Shown here: positions 32,238 to 39,944 of the stretch, in pieces
Layout: each line of letters begins with the position of its first letter
How positions within the stretch are numbered: position 1 is the first letter of the stretch
Assembly (NCBI GenBank): GCA_964403795.1
Contig: CAYOHP010000011.1
Coordinates: 363-43,657, forward strand
Source: CAYOHP01 sp964403795 [NCBI: uncultured bacterium]
Lineage (GTDB): Bacteria > Muiribacteriota > UBA6191 > CAZXTJ01
Direction: 5' to 3'
Length of the DNA: 43,295 bases
Made by a program: the position numbers and the translations under genes
Notes under the pieces: generated by a model
The model's input: the letters and a program-made list of their open reading frames with translations, nothing else
What the model was told of the DNA's origin: nothing
The model's database searches: none

Positions 32238-33016
32238 GCCGGTCCGCCCATCTCCCGCGAGTCGGTCGCCGGGACCACGATCCGGTAGCCGTCCAGCACC
32301 CGGCACTCGACCCGGGCTCCGTAGAATCGCGACAGCACCTCGGCGTCGAAAGCCTCGGCGACCGGACGGTGCTCGACACCGCCCCCGTTCACCAGCACCA
32401 GCGAATCCATGTGGTTCAGCAGGTCGGTGAGCTGGTGGCTGACCAGCAGGATCCCGGTCCCGGTCTCCCGGTGCAGCCGGTCGACCAGGGCGAGCAGCGC
32501 TTCGGTCCCTGCGAAATCGAGCCCGGCCGTGGGCTCGTCGAGCACCAGCCAGTCGGGGTCGCGCACCAGCGCCCGGGCCAGCAGCACCCGCTGCTGCTGG
32601 CCGCCCGAGAGCTCCCGGAACGAGGCCTCGGCCTGCTCCGCCACCCCGGTGGCCGCCAGCTTCTCCCGCGCCGACGCCCGATCCCCCGCCGAGAACCTGA
32701 CCCAGCCGCTCCGGTCCCCGAGCAGGCCCTGGAGCACGACCTCGACCGCCGACAGCGGCCACACCGGGTCGAAGCGCTCCCGCTGGGGCACGAACCCGAA
32801 GCGCAGGCCCGGCCGGACCGAGACCTCGCCCGAGAGCGGGGCGAGGATCCCCAGCATGGTGCGCAGCAGGGTGGTCTTCCCGGACCCGTTGGGTCCGAGC
32901 AGGCCGACCCGCTCGCGCCGCGCCAGGGTGAAGCGGACCTCCTCCAGGACGGTCCGCCCCGGGTAGCCCAGACGGGCTCCCCGGAACTCGATCTCGGCCG
33001 GACCCGCGCCGCTCAT
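32234..33016 (-). CDS. znuC: Zn/Mn ABC transporter ATP-binding protein
   Basis: The 260-aa ATPase shows Walker A GPNGSGKT (41-48), Q-loop PQRERFD (Q78), signature LSGGQQQR (136-143), Walker B VLDEP (D160, E161) and the switch His in LLVSHQL (about 194). FDPVWPLSAVEVVLQG after the Q-loop resembles metal-type ABC ATPases of the ZnuC/MntB group. The short C-terminal extension (about 215-260) is typical of these. The start ATG is 28 nt after the binding-protein gene and the stop overlaps the permease start by 4 nt. It energises import through the neighbouring permease. Confidence 0.92.
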   Translation of the reverse strand: MSGAGPAEIEFRGARLGYPGRTVLEEVRFTLARRERVGLLGPNGSGKTTLLRTMLGILAPLSGEVSVRPGLRFGFVPQRERFDPVWPLSAVEVVLQGLLGDRSGWVRFSAGDRASAREKLAATGVAEQAEASFRELSGGQQQRVLLARALVRDPDWLVLDEPTAGLDFAGTEALLALVDRLHRETGTGILLVSHQLTDLLNHMDSLVLVNGGGVEHRPVAEAFDAEVLSRFYGARVECRVLDGYRIVVPATDSREMGGPA

Positions 33017-33044
33017 CCGGACGGGGGTCCGGCCCCGCCCCGAT

Positions 33045-34025
33045 TCATGGTGCGCCTCCCATGGCGGCCACGAGGTCGTCGAGGTTCCGGTCCATCATCT
33101 CGACGTAGGTGGCGCCCTGGGCCCGGTCGCCCGGCTGGGCGTACCAGGTGACCACCTTGGCCCCGGTCTTCCCCGCCACCGACTCCGAGAAGCTCGCCTG
33201 GTAGAACGGCTCGTGGAGCACCACCTTGCAGCCTTCCTGGCGCATCCGCAGGACCAGCCGCGCCAGGTGGGCCGCCGAGGGGTTGATCCCGGGCTTGGGC
33301 TCGATGTGGTCGAGGATCCGGAGCCCGCTCCACCGCTCGATGTAGGGGAACGAGTTGTGGAAGGGCACGATGGGACGCCCTTGGAAAGGTGCCAGCTTCG
33401 CCCTCCACCGGTTCTCCGCCGCCCGGAGCCCGCCCCGCCAGGCCTCGCCGTTCTTCCGGTAGGTCTCGGCCCCGGCCGGATCGAGCGCCGAGAACCGCTC
33501 CTCGATCGTGGCGGAGCAGATCGCCAGCTCGGGCGGCGAGTAGAAGTAGTGCGGGTTCCCCATCATGTGCACGTCGCCGGCCTGGCGGGTGACGTTCCCC
33601 ATCGGGATCTGCAACAGGTCGATCCCGACCGAGAGGTCCACGTAGCCCGGCGAGCCCATGAACACCTTGCGGTTGGCGCCGGCCTCGAGCAGGGGGCCGG
33701 CCCAGAGCTCGAGGTCGAGGCCGGTCCCCACGAAGGCGTCGGCCCGGCTGATCCGGGCCACGCTCCAGGGGGTGGGCTGGATGAAGTGCGGGTCCTGGAG
33801 CTGCTTGGCGACCGCGTCGACCTCGACCCGGTCCCCCCCGATGGCCCGCACCAGCTCGGCGTAGATCGGCATGGTGGCGACCACCTTGAGCTTGGCCAGC
33901 GCCAGGCCGGGCAAGCCCAGGAAACACCAGAGGACGAGACACAGGAATCCCGGACCTCGGGTCCGCAGGGAACGAGCCGCCGAAGCGGGAGGCCGCGGCG
34001 AGGAGAAGAGATCACTGGATCGCAT
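33045..34025 (-). CDS. znuA: Periplasmic Zn/Mn-binding protein of ABC importer (ZnuA-like)
   Basis: A 326-aa cluster A-I substrate-binding protein. The start ATG 34025 gives a signal peptide (Arg-rich n-region, then LCLVLWCFLGLPGLALA, residues about 29-45) and has GGAG 9 nt upstream; it overlaps the barrel gene by 14 nt. Metal-site candidates are the His in QDPHFIQP (about 80), the His pair in GDVHMMGNPHYFYSP (about 150-157), the His in VPFHNSFPY (about 222) and a C-terminal Asp/Glu in YVEMMDRNLDDL. It lacks the long His-rich loop of enterobacterial ZnuA; the His-rich protein two genes upstream could take that role. Zinc is favoured by the context, manganese not excluded. Confidence 0.88.
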   Translation of the reverse strand: MRSSDLFSSPRPPASAARSLRTRGPGFLCLVLWCFLGLPGLALAKLKVVATMPIYAELVRAIGGDRVEVDAVAKQLQDPHFIQPTPWSVARISRADAFVGTGLDLELWAGPLLEAGANRKVFMGSPGYVDLSVGIDLLQIPMGNVTRQAGDVHMMGNPHYFYSPPELAICSATIEERFSALDPAGAETYRKNGEAWRGGLRAAENRWRAKLAPFQGRPIVPFHNSFPYIERWSGLRILDHIEPKPGINPSAAHLARLVLRMRQEGCKVVLHEPFYQASFSESVAGKTGAKVVTWYAQPGDRAQGATYVEMMDRNLDDLVAAMGGAP

Positions 34026-35523
34026 GGCGGTCCACTCCGATCTGCCAGCGGAACTGCAGGTAGACCTGCCGGTCCGTGATACCGGCCGCACCGAGGTCGT
34101 CCTCCTGGTACTGGAGACGGTACCAGGAGAACTCGGTGGGGAAGTGCGTGAGGTACATCGACCACGAGGAGTCGCGGGCGTCCCCGGGAGCCAGGTTCTC
34201 GACCCCGTCGAAGCGCAGCCCGGCCGCCCAGTTGCGGCTCATCCTCCGGTCGAGCCAGGCGTACCAGCCCAGCCGATCGTCGTTGCCCGAGCCGAGCAGG
34301 TCCTCCCGCCGCTGCTTCATGGCTTCCAGCTGCAGCTTCCACTCGTTGTAGTTGGGCTGGATCAGCTTCCGGAACGTGAGGTCGATCCCGTCGAGCCTCA
34401 CCCGGTCGTTGTCGGCGTGCAACCGCGAGTATCCGACCTCGAGGTCGGTCACCTCGTCGATCTGGAAATGGTTCTGCAGGTGGAAGGCCGTGATCGTGTC
34501 CTCCTTGGCCTTGTCCTGCTTCTGCCCGGCGTAGTCGGGGAGACCGGTGGCCGGGTCCACGATCAATCCGGCCGGGTCGACCAGGGTCTCGTGATCGCCC
34601 TGGAACGCCTCCATGTCGAGCGACCAGCTCCACTTGCCCCTGGGCTTGCCGATGTAGGTGAGCCGCGCCCCGTTCTGGCCGAAGCCTTCCTCGCCGAGGA
34701 AGCGGTCGACGACCAGCGGCTCGGTCACCCAGGGCAGGTCCGCGAGGTGCAGGGCGTTGACCTTGCCCGTCCGCGACCGGAACCTGCCGACCCGGGCCCG
34801 GAAGCCCTCGGGGAGCCGGAAGAAGGTCATGTAGCCTTCCTCGAGCGCCACTTCGTCCTCGACCCCGTTCCAGACCAGCAGCACGTCGGCCCGGTGGTAG
34901 GGGTCGACATAGCCGCCCAGGGCCAACTCGCTCTCCCGGAGCTGGAACCGGTTCTCGAGCTCGTTGTTGCCGCCGGAGTTCGACCATCCGGCGATGAACT
35001 CGGTGGTGAACCCGATGTCGATCACGTTGGTCTGGCCGGGGATCCCGCCCACTCCCCAGAAGTTCCTCCGCCCGGTGGTGACCCCGCTCTGGGGCGAGAA
35101 CCAGGGAAGCGAGGGCTGGTAGGAAGGCTGGGAGCCGCGACCTGCGGGGCTCGAGGGTGCCGGCTGGGCCAGGGTGCCCTTGCCGGCCGCGCCGAGCTCC
35201 TTCTCGAACTCGGCCATCAGGGCCCGTTCTTCCTCGCTGGTGGCCACGGGATCCGGGGAGGGACCCGCGGTGAGGCTTCCCGGCGGCGGCGACGCTGCCG
35301 GGGTACGCGGGGTCGGGACCGGACCGGACGCGACCAGTCCTTCCACCAGACGCTTGAGCTCGGAGAGCTCGGACTTCATGGCGGCGTTCTCGGCTTCCAG
35401 TTCCGAGAGACGCGAGTGGTAGCGGGACTTGGCCCGCTCCAGGGCGTCGCCGGCCCACAGGGGCGGGGGCGACAGACAGGCGGCGACGGCCATGGCCGCG
35501 CCGCATCGCAAGGTTCGATGCAC
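34012..35523 (-). CDS. Outer-membrane beta-barrel protein of the metal operon
   Basis: The 503-aa protein starts at GTG 35523 (GGAGG 5 nt upstream) with a signal peptide ending near PLWAG. Residues about 27-65 form a heptad-like coiled coil (LSELEAENAAMKSELSELKR), followed by a Pro/Ser-rich linker (70-150) and then about 350 residues of alternating strands ending in aromatic QVYLQFRW near the C-terminus, typical of a barrel. The coiled coil suggests a trimeric porin. It lacks a TonB box or plug domain that I can see. Being between the His-rich protein and the binding protein, with an overlap to the latter, it is probably the outer-membrane entry route for the metal. Specific family not identified. 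Confidence 0.82.
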   Translation of the reverse strand: MHRTLRCGAAMAVAACLSPPPLWAGDALERAKSRYHSRLSELEAENAAMKSELSELKRLVEGLVASGPVPTPRTPAASPPPGSLTAGPSPDPVATSEEERALMAEFEKELGAAGKGTLAQPAPSSPAGRGSQPSYQPSLPWFSPQSGVTTGRRNFWGVGGIPGQTNVIDIGFTTEFIAGWSNSGGNNELENRFQLRESELALGGYVDPYHRADVLLVWNGVEDEVALEEGYMTFFRLPEGFRARVGRFRSRTGKVNALHLADLPWVTEPLVVDRFLGEEGFGQNGARLTYIGKPRGKWSWSLDMEAFQGDHETLVDPAGLIVDPATGLPDYAGQKQDKAKEDTITAFHLQNHFQIDEVTDLEVGYSRLHADNDRVRLDGIDLTFRKLIQPNYNEWKLQLEAMKQRREDLLGSGNDDRLGWYAWLDRRMSRNWAAGLRFDGVENLAPGDARDSSWSMYLTHFPTEFSWYRLQYQEDDLGAAGITDRQVYLQFRWQIGVDRHAIQ

Positions 35524-35602
35524 GGAATCCTCCAGGGTATCGGAGCCGGGCGAAAGCCTCGGCTACACAGGGGCGCACTGCAAGGTGCGCGAGCTCACCG
35601 GA

Positions 35603-35986
35603 TCAGGCCGGGAGGGAGGGCGGTCCGCGGACCCTGGGGAGGAGGGGGATGCGGAACCCGTCCCGGGCCTGGATCCTCACCCAATCGGGCGTGGGGGGCG
35701 CGAGCGGGGCCGCGGCCTGGGCCCCGGAGGGCACGAAGCGGGCGTGGGCCAGGGGGCAGAGGTGTTCGGCCTCGTCGCAGTGGGCGGCCCCGAAGACCAC
35801 CCGGGGCCCGCCCTCGACCCAGGCGCAGGACTCGGTGGCGTGGGCATGGTGACCATCGGGCTCGGCCTCGTGGTCCCCGGCGTGGCGGTGGAGCGGCAGC
35901 ACCAGCCAGGCGCACAGGAAGAGGACCATCAGGCGGAGCGCGGGAGACGATCCGGCGAGCGTGTGAGGTCGCGAGCGACAGCCCAT
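35603..35986 (-). CDS. His-rich exported protein, first gene of metal operon
   Basis: A 127-aa protein whose chosen ATG (35986) gives an n-region and a hydrophobic stretch LRLMVLFLCAWLVLPL (about 18-33), followed directly by a His/Glu/Asp-rich segment HRHAGDHEAEPDGHHAHA (about 34-51) and a second metal-like patch AHCDEAEHLCPLAHA (about 67-81). The C-terminal third is Pro/Arg-rich. It is probably a secreted or anchored metal-binding protein or a periplasmic buffer. A TTG at 36022 would extend the frame by 12 codons but coincides with the candidate -35. Upstream TTGAAG-N17-TACCTT puts the transcription start at the ATG itself. It is 79 nt before the barrel gene. Confidence 0.7.
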   Translation of the reverse strand: MGCRSRPHTLAGSSPALRLMVLFLCAWLVLPLHRHAGDHEAEPDGHHAHATESCAWVEGGPRVVFGAAHCDEAEHLCPLAHARFVPSGAQAAAPLAPPTPDWVRIQARDGFRIPLLPRVRGPPSLPA

Positions 35987-35993
35987 CGCCACC

Positions 35994-36022
35994 AAGGTAA
36001 CGGGTCGGGTGGTCGGCTTCAA
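35994..36022 (-). promoter_or_regulatory. Candidate sigma-70 promoter of metal operon with leaderless start
   Basis: On the minus strand TTGAAG (36017-36022), 17-nt spacer, TACCTT (35994-35999), then 7 nt to ATG 35986. The best complete -35/-10 of the four leaderless-type starts in this window. I see no recognisable Zur box overlapping it. Confidence 0.5.
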
Positions 36023-36121
36023 GTCCGGGACGGAGCGGGGACAGGCCTGCTGGACGCCCTCCGTGCGGGACCTCCTCGGACCCCCTAAGGTGGGGCCCGG
36101 AATCCGCCGATAGTCGGGTTC

Positions 36122-36152
36122 GGGGCGACAAGTACGACAAAATCGTCGCCCC
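36122..36152. promoter_or_regulatory. Inverted repeat GGGGCGAC-N15-GTCGCCCC in the divergent spacer
   Basis: A perfect 8-bp dyad with a 15-nt centre that includes an AT-rich ACAAAAT, unusual for this DNA. It lies 136 bp upstream of the metal operon and 62 bp upstream of the methyltransferase start. It could be an operator or a leader hairpin. A weaker dyad (GGACCCC/GGGGCCC, one mismatch) lies at about 36077-36100. Confidence 0.45.
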
Positions 36153-36213
36153 CCACCTCGATGTGTATGAACCCCTCCCGCAGACCGGGCGGGGAACCCA
36201 GGAAGGGACCCCT

Positions 36214-37140
36214 GTGGGCCGCGCTCTCCGCCGCGAAGAACTGCCCGAGCCGATGCCGATCCCGGTGCGGGCCAAGAAGGCCAAGGCCGTCAACGACCTC
36301 GACCTCGCCAGGTGGAAGGACTACGGCGACCTCTGGGTCGATTCGCTGTGGATGATCCCGGAGCGGGACAGCTCGGGGGCCCATACCGCCAGCTACCACG
36401 GGAACTTCGTCCCCCAGATCCCCTACCAGATGATCCGCCGCTACACCAAGCAGGGGGACTCGGTGCTCGACATCTTCGCGGGCTCGGGTACCACCCTGAT
36501 CGAGTCGGTGCGGGCCGGGCGCCACGCCCTGGGGATCGAGCTCCTCGACCACGTGGCCGACGCCGCCACCTCCCGCGCCCGCTCCGAGGCGAACCCCCAC
36601 GGCAGCGAGATCTTCGTGGCCCGCGGCGACTGCCGGGCCGAGACCTCGCGGGAGGCGATCCGCGAGAAGCTCCAGTCGATGGGCAAGGAGCAGGTGCAGC
36701 TGGTCATGGCCCACCCGCCCTACCACGACATCATCCGCTTCTCCGAGAAGCAGGAGTGCCTCTCCAACGCCGAGTCCACCGAGGCCTTCACCGAGATGTA
36801 CGCACAGGCCGTCGAGAACGTGAAGCCGCTGCTCGAGGACGGGCGCTACCTCTGCCTGGTGATCGGGGACAAGTACACCGAGGGCGAATGGGTGCCGCTC
36901 GGGTTCAACTTGATGCAGGCCACCATGGAGGCCGGCTTCAAGCTGAAGAGCCTGATCGTGAAGAACATGGCCGGCAACCGGGCCAAGCGGAACCTGGAGC
37001 AGCTCTGGCGCTTCCGGGCCCTCTCGGGCGGGTTCTTCGTGTTCAAGCATGAGTACGTGATGGTCTTCGAGAAGCGCAAGGCCACCCGCTCCCGCGGCGC
37101 CACCCGCAAGACGACCAAGGGGCTCCTGAGAGCCCTCTAG
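36214..37140 (+). CDS. Solitary site-specific DNA methyltransferase (N4-C/N6-A type)
   Basis: The 308-aa protein carries the AdoMet motif I DIFAGSGTT (about 86-94), preceded by the IPYQMIRRYTKQGDSVL segment, and a catalytic motif IV MAHPPYHDII with HPPY at 167-170 instead of the classical DPPY or SPPW. VIGDKYTEGEWVPLGF (about 222-237) fits a later motif. The order is motif I then IV. The basic C-terminus (RSRGATRKTTKG) may bind DNA. No restriction enzyme or specificity gene is adjacent, so it is probably an orphan methylase with a regulatory or protective role. GTG 36214 is preferred because GGAAGGGA lies 5 nt upstream; an earlier GTG at 36163 has no ribosome site. Confidence 0.88.
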   Translation: MGRALRREELPEPMPIPVRAKKAKAVNDLDLARWKDYGDLWVDSLWMIPERDSSGAHTASYHGNFVPQIPYQMIRRYTKQGDSVLDIFAGSGTTLIESVRAGRHALGIELLDHVADAATSRARSEANPHGSEIFVARGDCRAETSREAIREKLQSMGKEQVQLVMAHPPYHDIIRFSEKQECLSNAESTEAFTEMYAQAVENVKPLLEDGRYLCLVIGDKYTEGEWVPLGFNLMQATMEAGFKLKSLIVKNMAGNRAKRNLEQLWRFRALSGGFFVFKHEYVMVFEKRKATRSRGATRKTTKGLLRAL

Positions 37141-37160
37141 TCGCTCCGCTGCTCGGCCCG

Positions 37161-37184
37161 GAACCCCGCCCCAGGGCGGGGTTC
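37161..37184 (+). terminator. Hairpin after the methyltransferase gene
   Basis: Perfect 10-bp stem GAACCCCGCC/GGCGGGGTTC with loop CCAG, 20 nt after the stop. No real U-run follows (TGCGCG). Probable transcription terminator of the methyltransferase gene. Confidence 0.6.
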
Positions 37185-37202
37185 TGCGCGTCCCGGGACT
37201 TC

Positions 37203-37231
37203 TTGGTGCGGACCCTTCCCGTGGGTACGCT
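37203..37231 (+). promoter_or_regulatory. Candidate sigma-70 promoter for the NAGPA/ctpA pair
   Basis: TTGGTG (37203-37208), 17-nt spacer, TACGCT (37226-37231), directly after the methyltransferase hairpin. A start near 37238 gives a leader of about 28 nt to TTG 37267. Confidence 0.45.
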
Positions 37232-37266
37232 CCTCATGGAGGGTGCGACCCTCCGAGGTCCCCTCC

Positions 37267-38502
37267 TTGCCGAACTCCCGATCCCGCCTCTCCCGTATCC
37301 CGCTCCTGGCAGCCCTGGCCGCCGCCCTCGCCGGGCCCACCACCAGGTCCGAGCCGGTCGCCCCGGTGGGCTTCCTCGAAGCGGTGCTCGTACGGTCGGT
37401 CCTGGCCCGGATCGAGGACCGGGCCCGGGGCGACTTCGAACTCACCATGCTCCCGGCCCGGCTCCGGGTCGAAGTGGTGCAATCCGAGCTCGCAGGCCAC
37501 ACCGAGGTCCGGGCCCTGCTCCCGGACGGACGCACCGCCTGGGTTCCCCCGGGCGACCTGGCCGCTGCCGAGCAGGCAGCCACCTTGGTCCCCGACGAGC
37601 TCCGGGCCCGGGACGACGATCGGGCGGTGAGCCCGCTCGGGGGTCTCCCTCCGGGGGTCTCCTATCGCTTCCTCTACCGGCGCGGTGCCCGCCTCCACGT
37701 GGTGGTCGCCGACCTGGCCAAGAACCCGGGCCTGGAACTTGCGCCCTTCGCCACCGCCCAGTACGACCAGGGCACCCGCGGCGACGAGCGGGTGGCTCCC
37801 ATCGCCGAGCTGGCCCGCCGGGCAGGGGCCCTGGTGGCCATGAACGGGCCCTTCTTCGTGCCCTCGGGCCGGGAGCGGGGCAAGCCACTGGGGGCCCTGG
37901 TCGCCAACAAGCGTGTGGTCTGGGACGTCGAGGATCCCCAGGTCCTCGCCCGGCACCGCAGCTACCTGGCCCAGACCGACCAGGGACGGTTCGTGATGGG
38001 GGAGACCGCCGAGACCGCCGAGGCGATCCTCCGCAAGAACCGCCAGGACGCCTTCGACCGGGAACGGCTGGCAGCCGGGGAACGGATCGTGTCCCTGATC
38101 GGCGGTCTGGGGCGGCTAGTGGCGGACGGGGATCCGGGAGCCTGGCGGCTCCACGCCGGCTACCAGTTCGCGGAGAGCTACTACGGGCGCTCGGCGCGCC
38201 GCCCCCAGGCGGTGATCGGGCTCTCCGCCGAGGGCCGCAGGCTCCACCTGCTGATCCAGGAGGGCTACCCGCACTCGGAGCGCTGCTTCACCCTTCCCGA
38301 GCTCGGGCATGTGCTCGCCGATCTGGGGGCGACCGAGGTGGCCTTCAGCGACGGGGGTGGCTCCGCGGAGCTGGTGGTGCGAGGGCGGGGCATGGTGCGG
38401 ACCGAGGGCTCGGCACCGCGTCGGCCCAACTCCTCGATCCTGGCGCTCCGGGTCCGCCCGGTCCCGGGTGGAGGGGGGGCGGCACGGGAACAACGGACGT
38501 GA
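37267..38502 (+). CDS. Exported NAGPA-domain (phosphodiester glycosidase-like, DUF2233) protein
   Basis: About 411 aa with a signal peptide (LSRIPLLAALAAALAG). The C-terminal two-thirds have the NAGPA pattern: ALVAMNGPFF (about 190-200), IGLSAEGRRLHLLIQEGY, LPELGHVLADLGATEVAFSD and the DGGGSAELVVRG signature (about 364-375). Family members hydrolyse phosphodiester-linked sugars or act on cell-wall and exopolysaccharide substrates; the substrate here is unknown. The N-terminal 100 residues are a separate small domain that could be SH3-like. The start is uncertain: TTG 37267 has GAGG at 8 nt; GTG 37243 has GGAGG touching it and lies about at the predicted transcription start. Followed after 51 nt by the CtpA-type protease on the same strand. 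Confidence 0.85.
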   Translation: MPNSRSRLSRIPLLAALAAALAGPTTRSEPVAPVGFLEAVLVRSVLARIEDRARGDFELTMLPARLRVEVVQSELAGHTEVRALLPDGRTAWVPPGDLAAAEQAATLVPDELRARDDDRAVSPLGGLPPGVSYRFLYRRGARLHVVVADLAKNPGLELAPFATAQYDQGTRGDERVAPIAELARRAGALVAMNGPFFVPSGRERGKPLGALVANKRVVWDVEDPQVLARHRSYLAQTDQGRFVMGETAETAEAILRKNRQDAFDRERLAAGERIVSLIGGLGRLVADGDPGAWRLHAGYQFAESYYGRSARRPQAVIGLSAEGRRLHLLIQEGYPHSERCFTLPELGHVLADLGATEVAFSDGGGSAELVVRGRGMVRTEGSAPRRPNSSILALRVRPVPGGGGAAREQRT

Positions 38503-38553
38503 CCGTCGAGTAGTGGTGGTGCGGGGCCCTACCCGGTCCCGGAGAGGACGAGC

Positions 38554-39915
38554 GTGAGCCAGAGGCGTCGAGCGGGGGTCCGGGGGCGGACGGCTGCGGG
38601 GCGCAGGGCCGGTCTCGGTCTGGCGTTCCTGCTGCTCGCCATCGGCTCCCCGGCCCAGGCCGGCCGGACCCGACTCAGTCCCCTCCAGGACCTGGTCAAC
38701 GTGAAGAAGGTCCTCTCCCTGGTGCTCGACGAGTACGTGGAGGAAGGGCGGGCCGACCGCGAGGAGCTGCTCCAGGGTGCGGTCCAGGGCATGCTCCAGA
38801 AGCTCGACGATCCCTACACCCGCTTCATGAGCCCCGAGGGCTTCGAGAGCATGCAGACCGAGACCCAGGGCCAGTTCGGAGGCCTCGGGATCCTGATCGG
38901 CGAGAAGGAAGGCCGCCTCACGGTGGTCGCACCCATCCCCGAGACCCCGGCCTACAAGGTGGGGATCCGGGCCGGGGACATCGTCCTCAAGGTGGACGGC
39001 AACTCCACCAAGGGGATGACCGTGAACGACGCGGTGAAGATGCTGCGGGGGCCCAAGGGAGCCGCGGTCACCCTCACGGTGGCCCGCAAGGGCGTGCCCA
39101 AGCTGATGGACTACACGATGGTCCGCGACATCATCAAGGTGAGCTCGGTGCGGGCCAAGCGCCTGGCCCCGGCGATCGGCTACGCCCACCTGACCGGCTT
39201 CATCCAGACCACCGGCGAGGACCTCGAGAAGGCCATCTCCGAGTTCGAGAAGAAGCAGCCGCTCGAAGGCTTCGTGCTCGATCTCCGCAACAACCCGGGC
39301 GGTCTGCTGACCGCGGCCCTCGACGTCTCCAAGGTCTTCCTCGACCGGGAGGAGATCGTCTCCATCAAGGGTAGGAGCGGCGAGCCGGTGGTCTACAAGT
39401 CCGAGGGCCGCAAGCACCGGGACTTCCCCCTGGTGGTGCTCTTGAACGAGGGTTCGGCCTCGGCTTCCGAGATCGTGGCCGGCGCCATCAAGGACAACAA
39501 GCGCGGGATCCTGGTCGGCACCAAGAGCTACGGCAAGGGCAGCGTGCAGACGGTGATGCCGCTCCAGGGCGGGGCCGCCCTGGCCCTGACCACCGCCTAC
39601 TACTACACGCCCTCCGGGGTCTGCATCCACAAGCAGGGGATCCATCCCGACATCGAGGTCCCCATGCCCGAGCTCACCGACGAGGAGCTGATCGAGTACC
39701 GCCAGCAGCGGGAGAGCGAGCTCTCGGACCAGAACGGTCCCGAGTTCCTGACCCCCAGCCGCTTCGATCCCCAGCTCCAGCGCGGCCTCGACCTGCTGGA
39801 GGCGGCCCGGGTCCTGGCGGGGCGGATCGCGCCCCAGCCCGCCGAGACCGGTGCCCTGGAGCGGGCGCATCCCGGCGAGACGCCCGGCCCGACCGGGGCG
39901 CAGGGCGCCAGGTAG
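38554..39915 (+). CDS. ctpA: Carboxy-terminal processing protease (S41A, CtpA/Prc family)
   Basis: The 453-aa exported protease has a signal peptide ending SPAQAG (about residue 36), an N-terminal helical region, a PDZ domain at about 105-185 (ETPAYKVGIRAGDIVLKVDG) and the S41 catalytic core with NEGSASASEI (S303) and the Lys in GTKSYGKGSVQ (K328), 25 residues apart as in the family. LDLRNNPGGLL precedes them. The GTG at 38554 has GGAGAGGA 5 nt upstream. Family members trim C-termini of periplasmic proteins or cell-wall hydrolases. It probably shares a transcript with the NAGPA gene, so the pair may act on the envelope. The C-terminal 60 residues are low-complexity. Confidence 0.95.
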   Translation: MSQRRRAGVRGRTAAGRRAGLGLAFLLLAIGSPAQAGRTRLSPLQDLVNVKKVLSLVLDEYVEEGRADREELLQGAVQGMLQKLDDPYTRFMSPEGFESMQTETQGQFGGLGILIGEKEGRLTVVAPIPETPAYKVGIRAGDIVLKVDGNSTKGMTVNDAVKMLRGPKGAAVTLTVARKGVPKLMDYTMVRDIIKVSSVRAKRLAPAIGYAHLTGFIQTTGEDLEKAISEFEKKQPLEGFVLDLRNNPGGLLTAALDVSKVFLDREEIVSIKGRSGEPVVYKSEGRKHRDFPLVVLLNEGSASASEIVAGAIKDNKRGILVGTKSYGKGSVQTVMPLQGGAALALTTAYYYTPSGVCIHKQGIHPDIEVPMPELTDEELIEYRQQRESELSDQNGPEFLTPSRFDPQLQRGLDLLEAARVLAGRIAPQPAETGALERAHPGETPGPTGAQGAR

Positions 39916-39944
39916 GGCCCTCGGCCTGCCGCCAGGACGCTCCC

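Noticed and set aside
35987-36213. A Zur box in front of the metal operon
   Set aside because: I looked for a known zinc-regulator palindrome and found none; only the GGGGCGAC dyad is present, which does not match described Zur motifs.
36163-36213. Upstream GTG start for the methyltransferase
   Set aside because: No ribosome-binding site precedes it and the extra 17 residues look non-conserved; the GTG at 36214 has a strong site.
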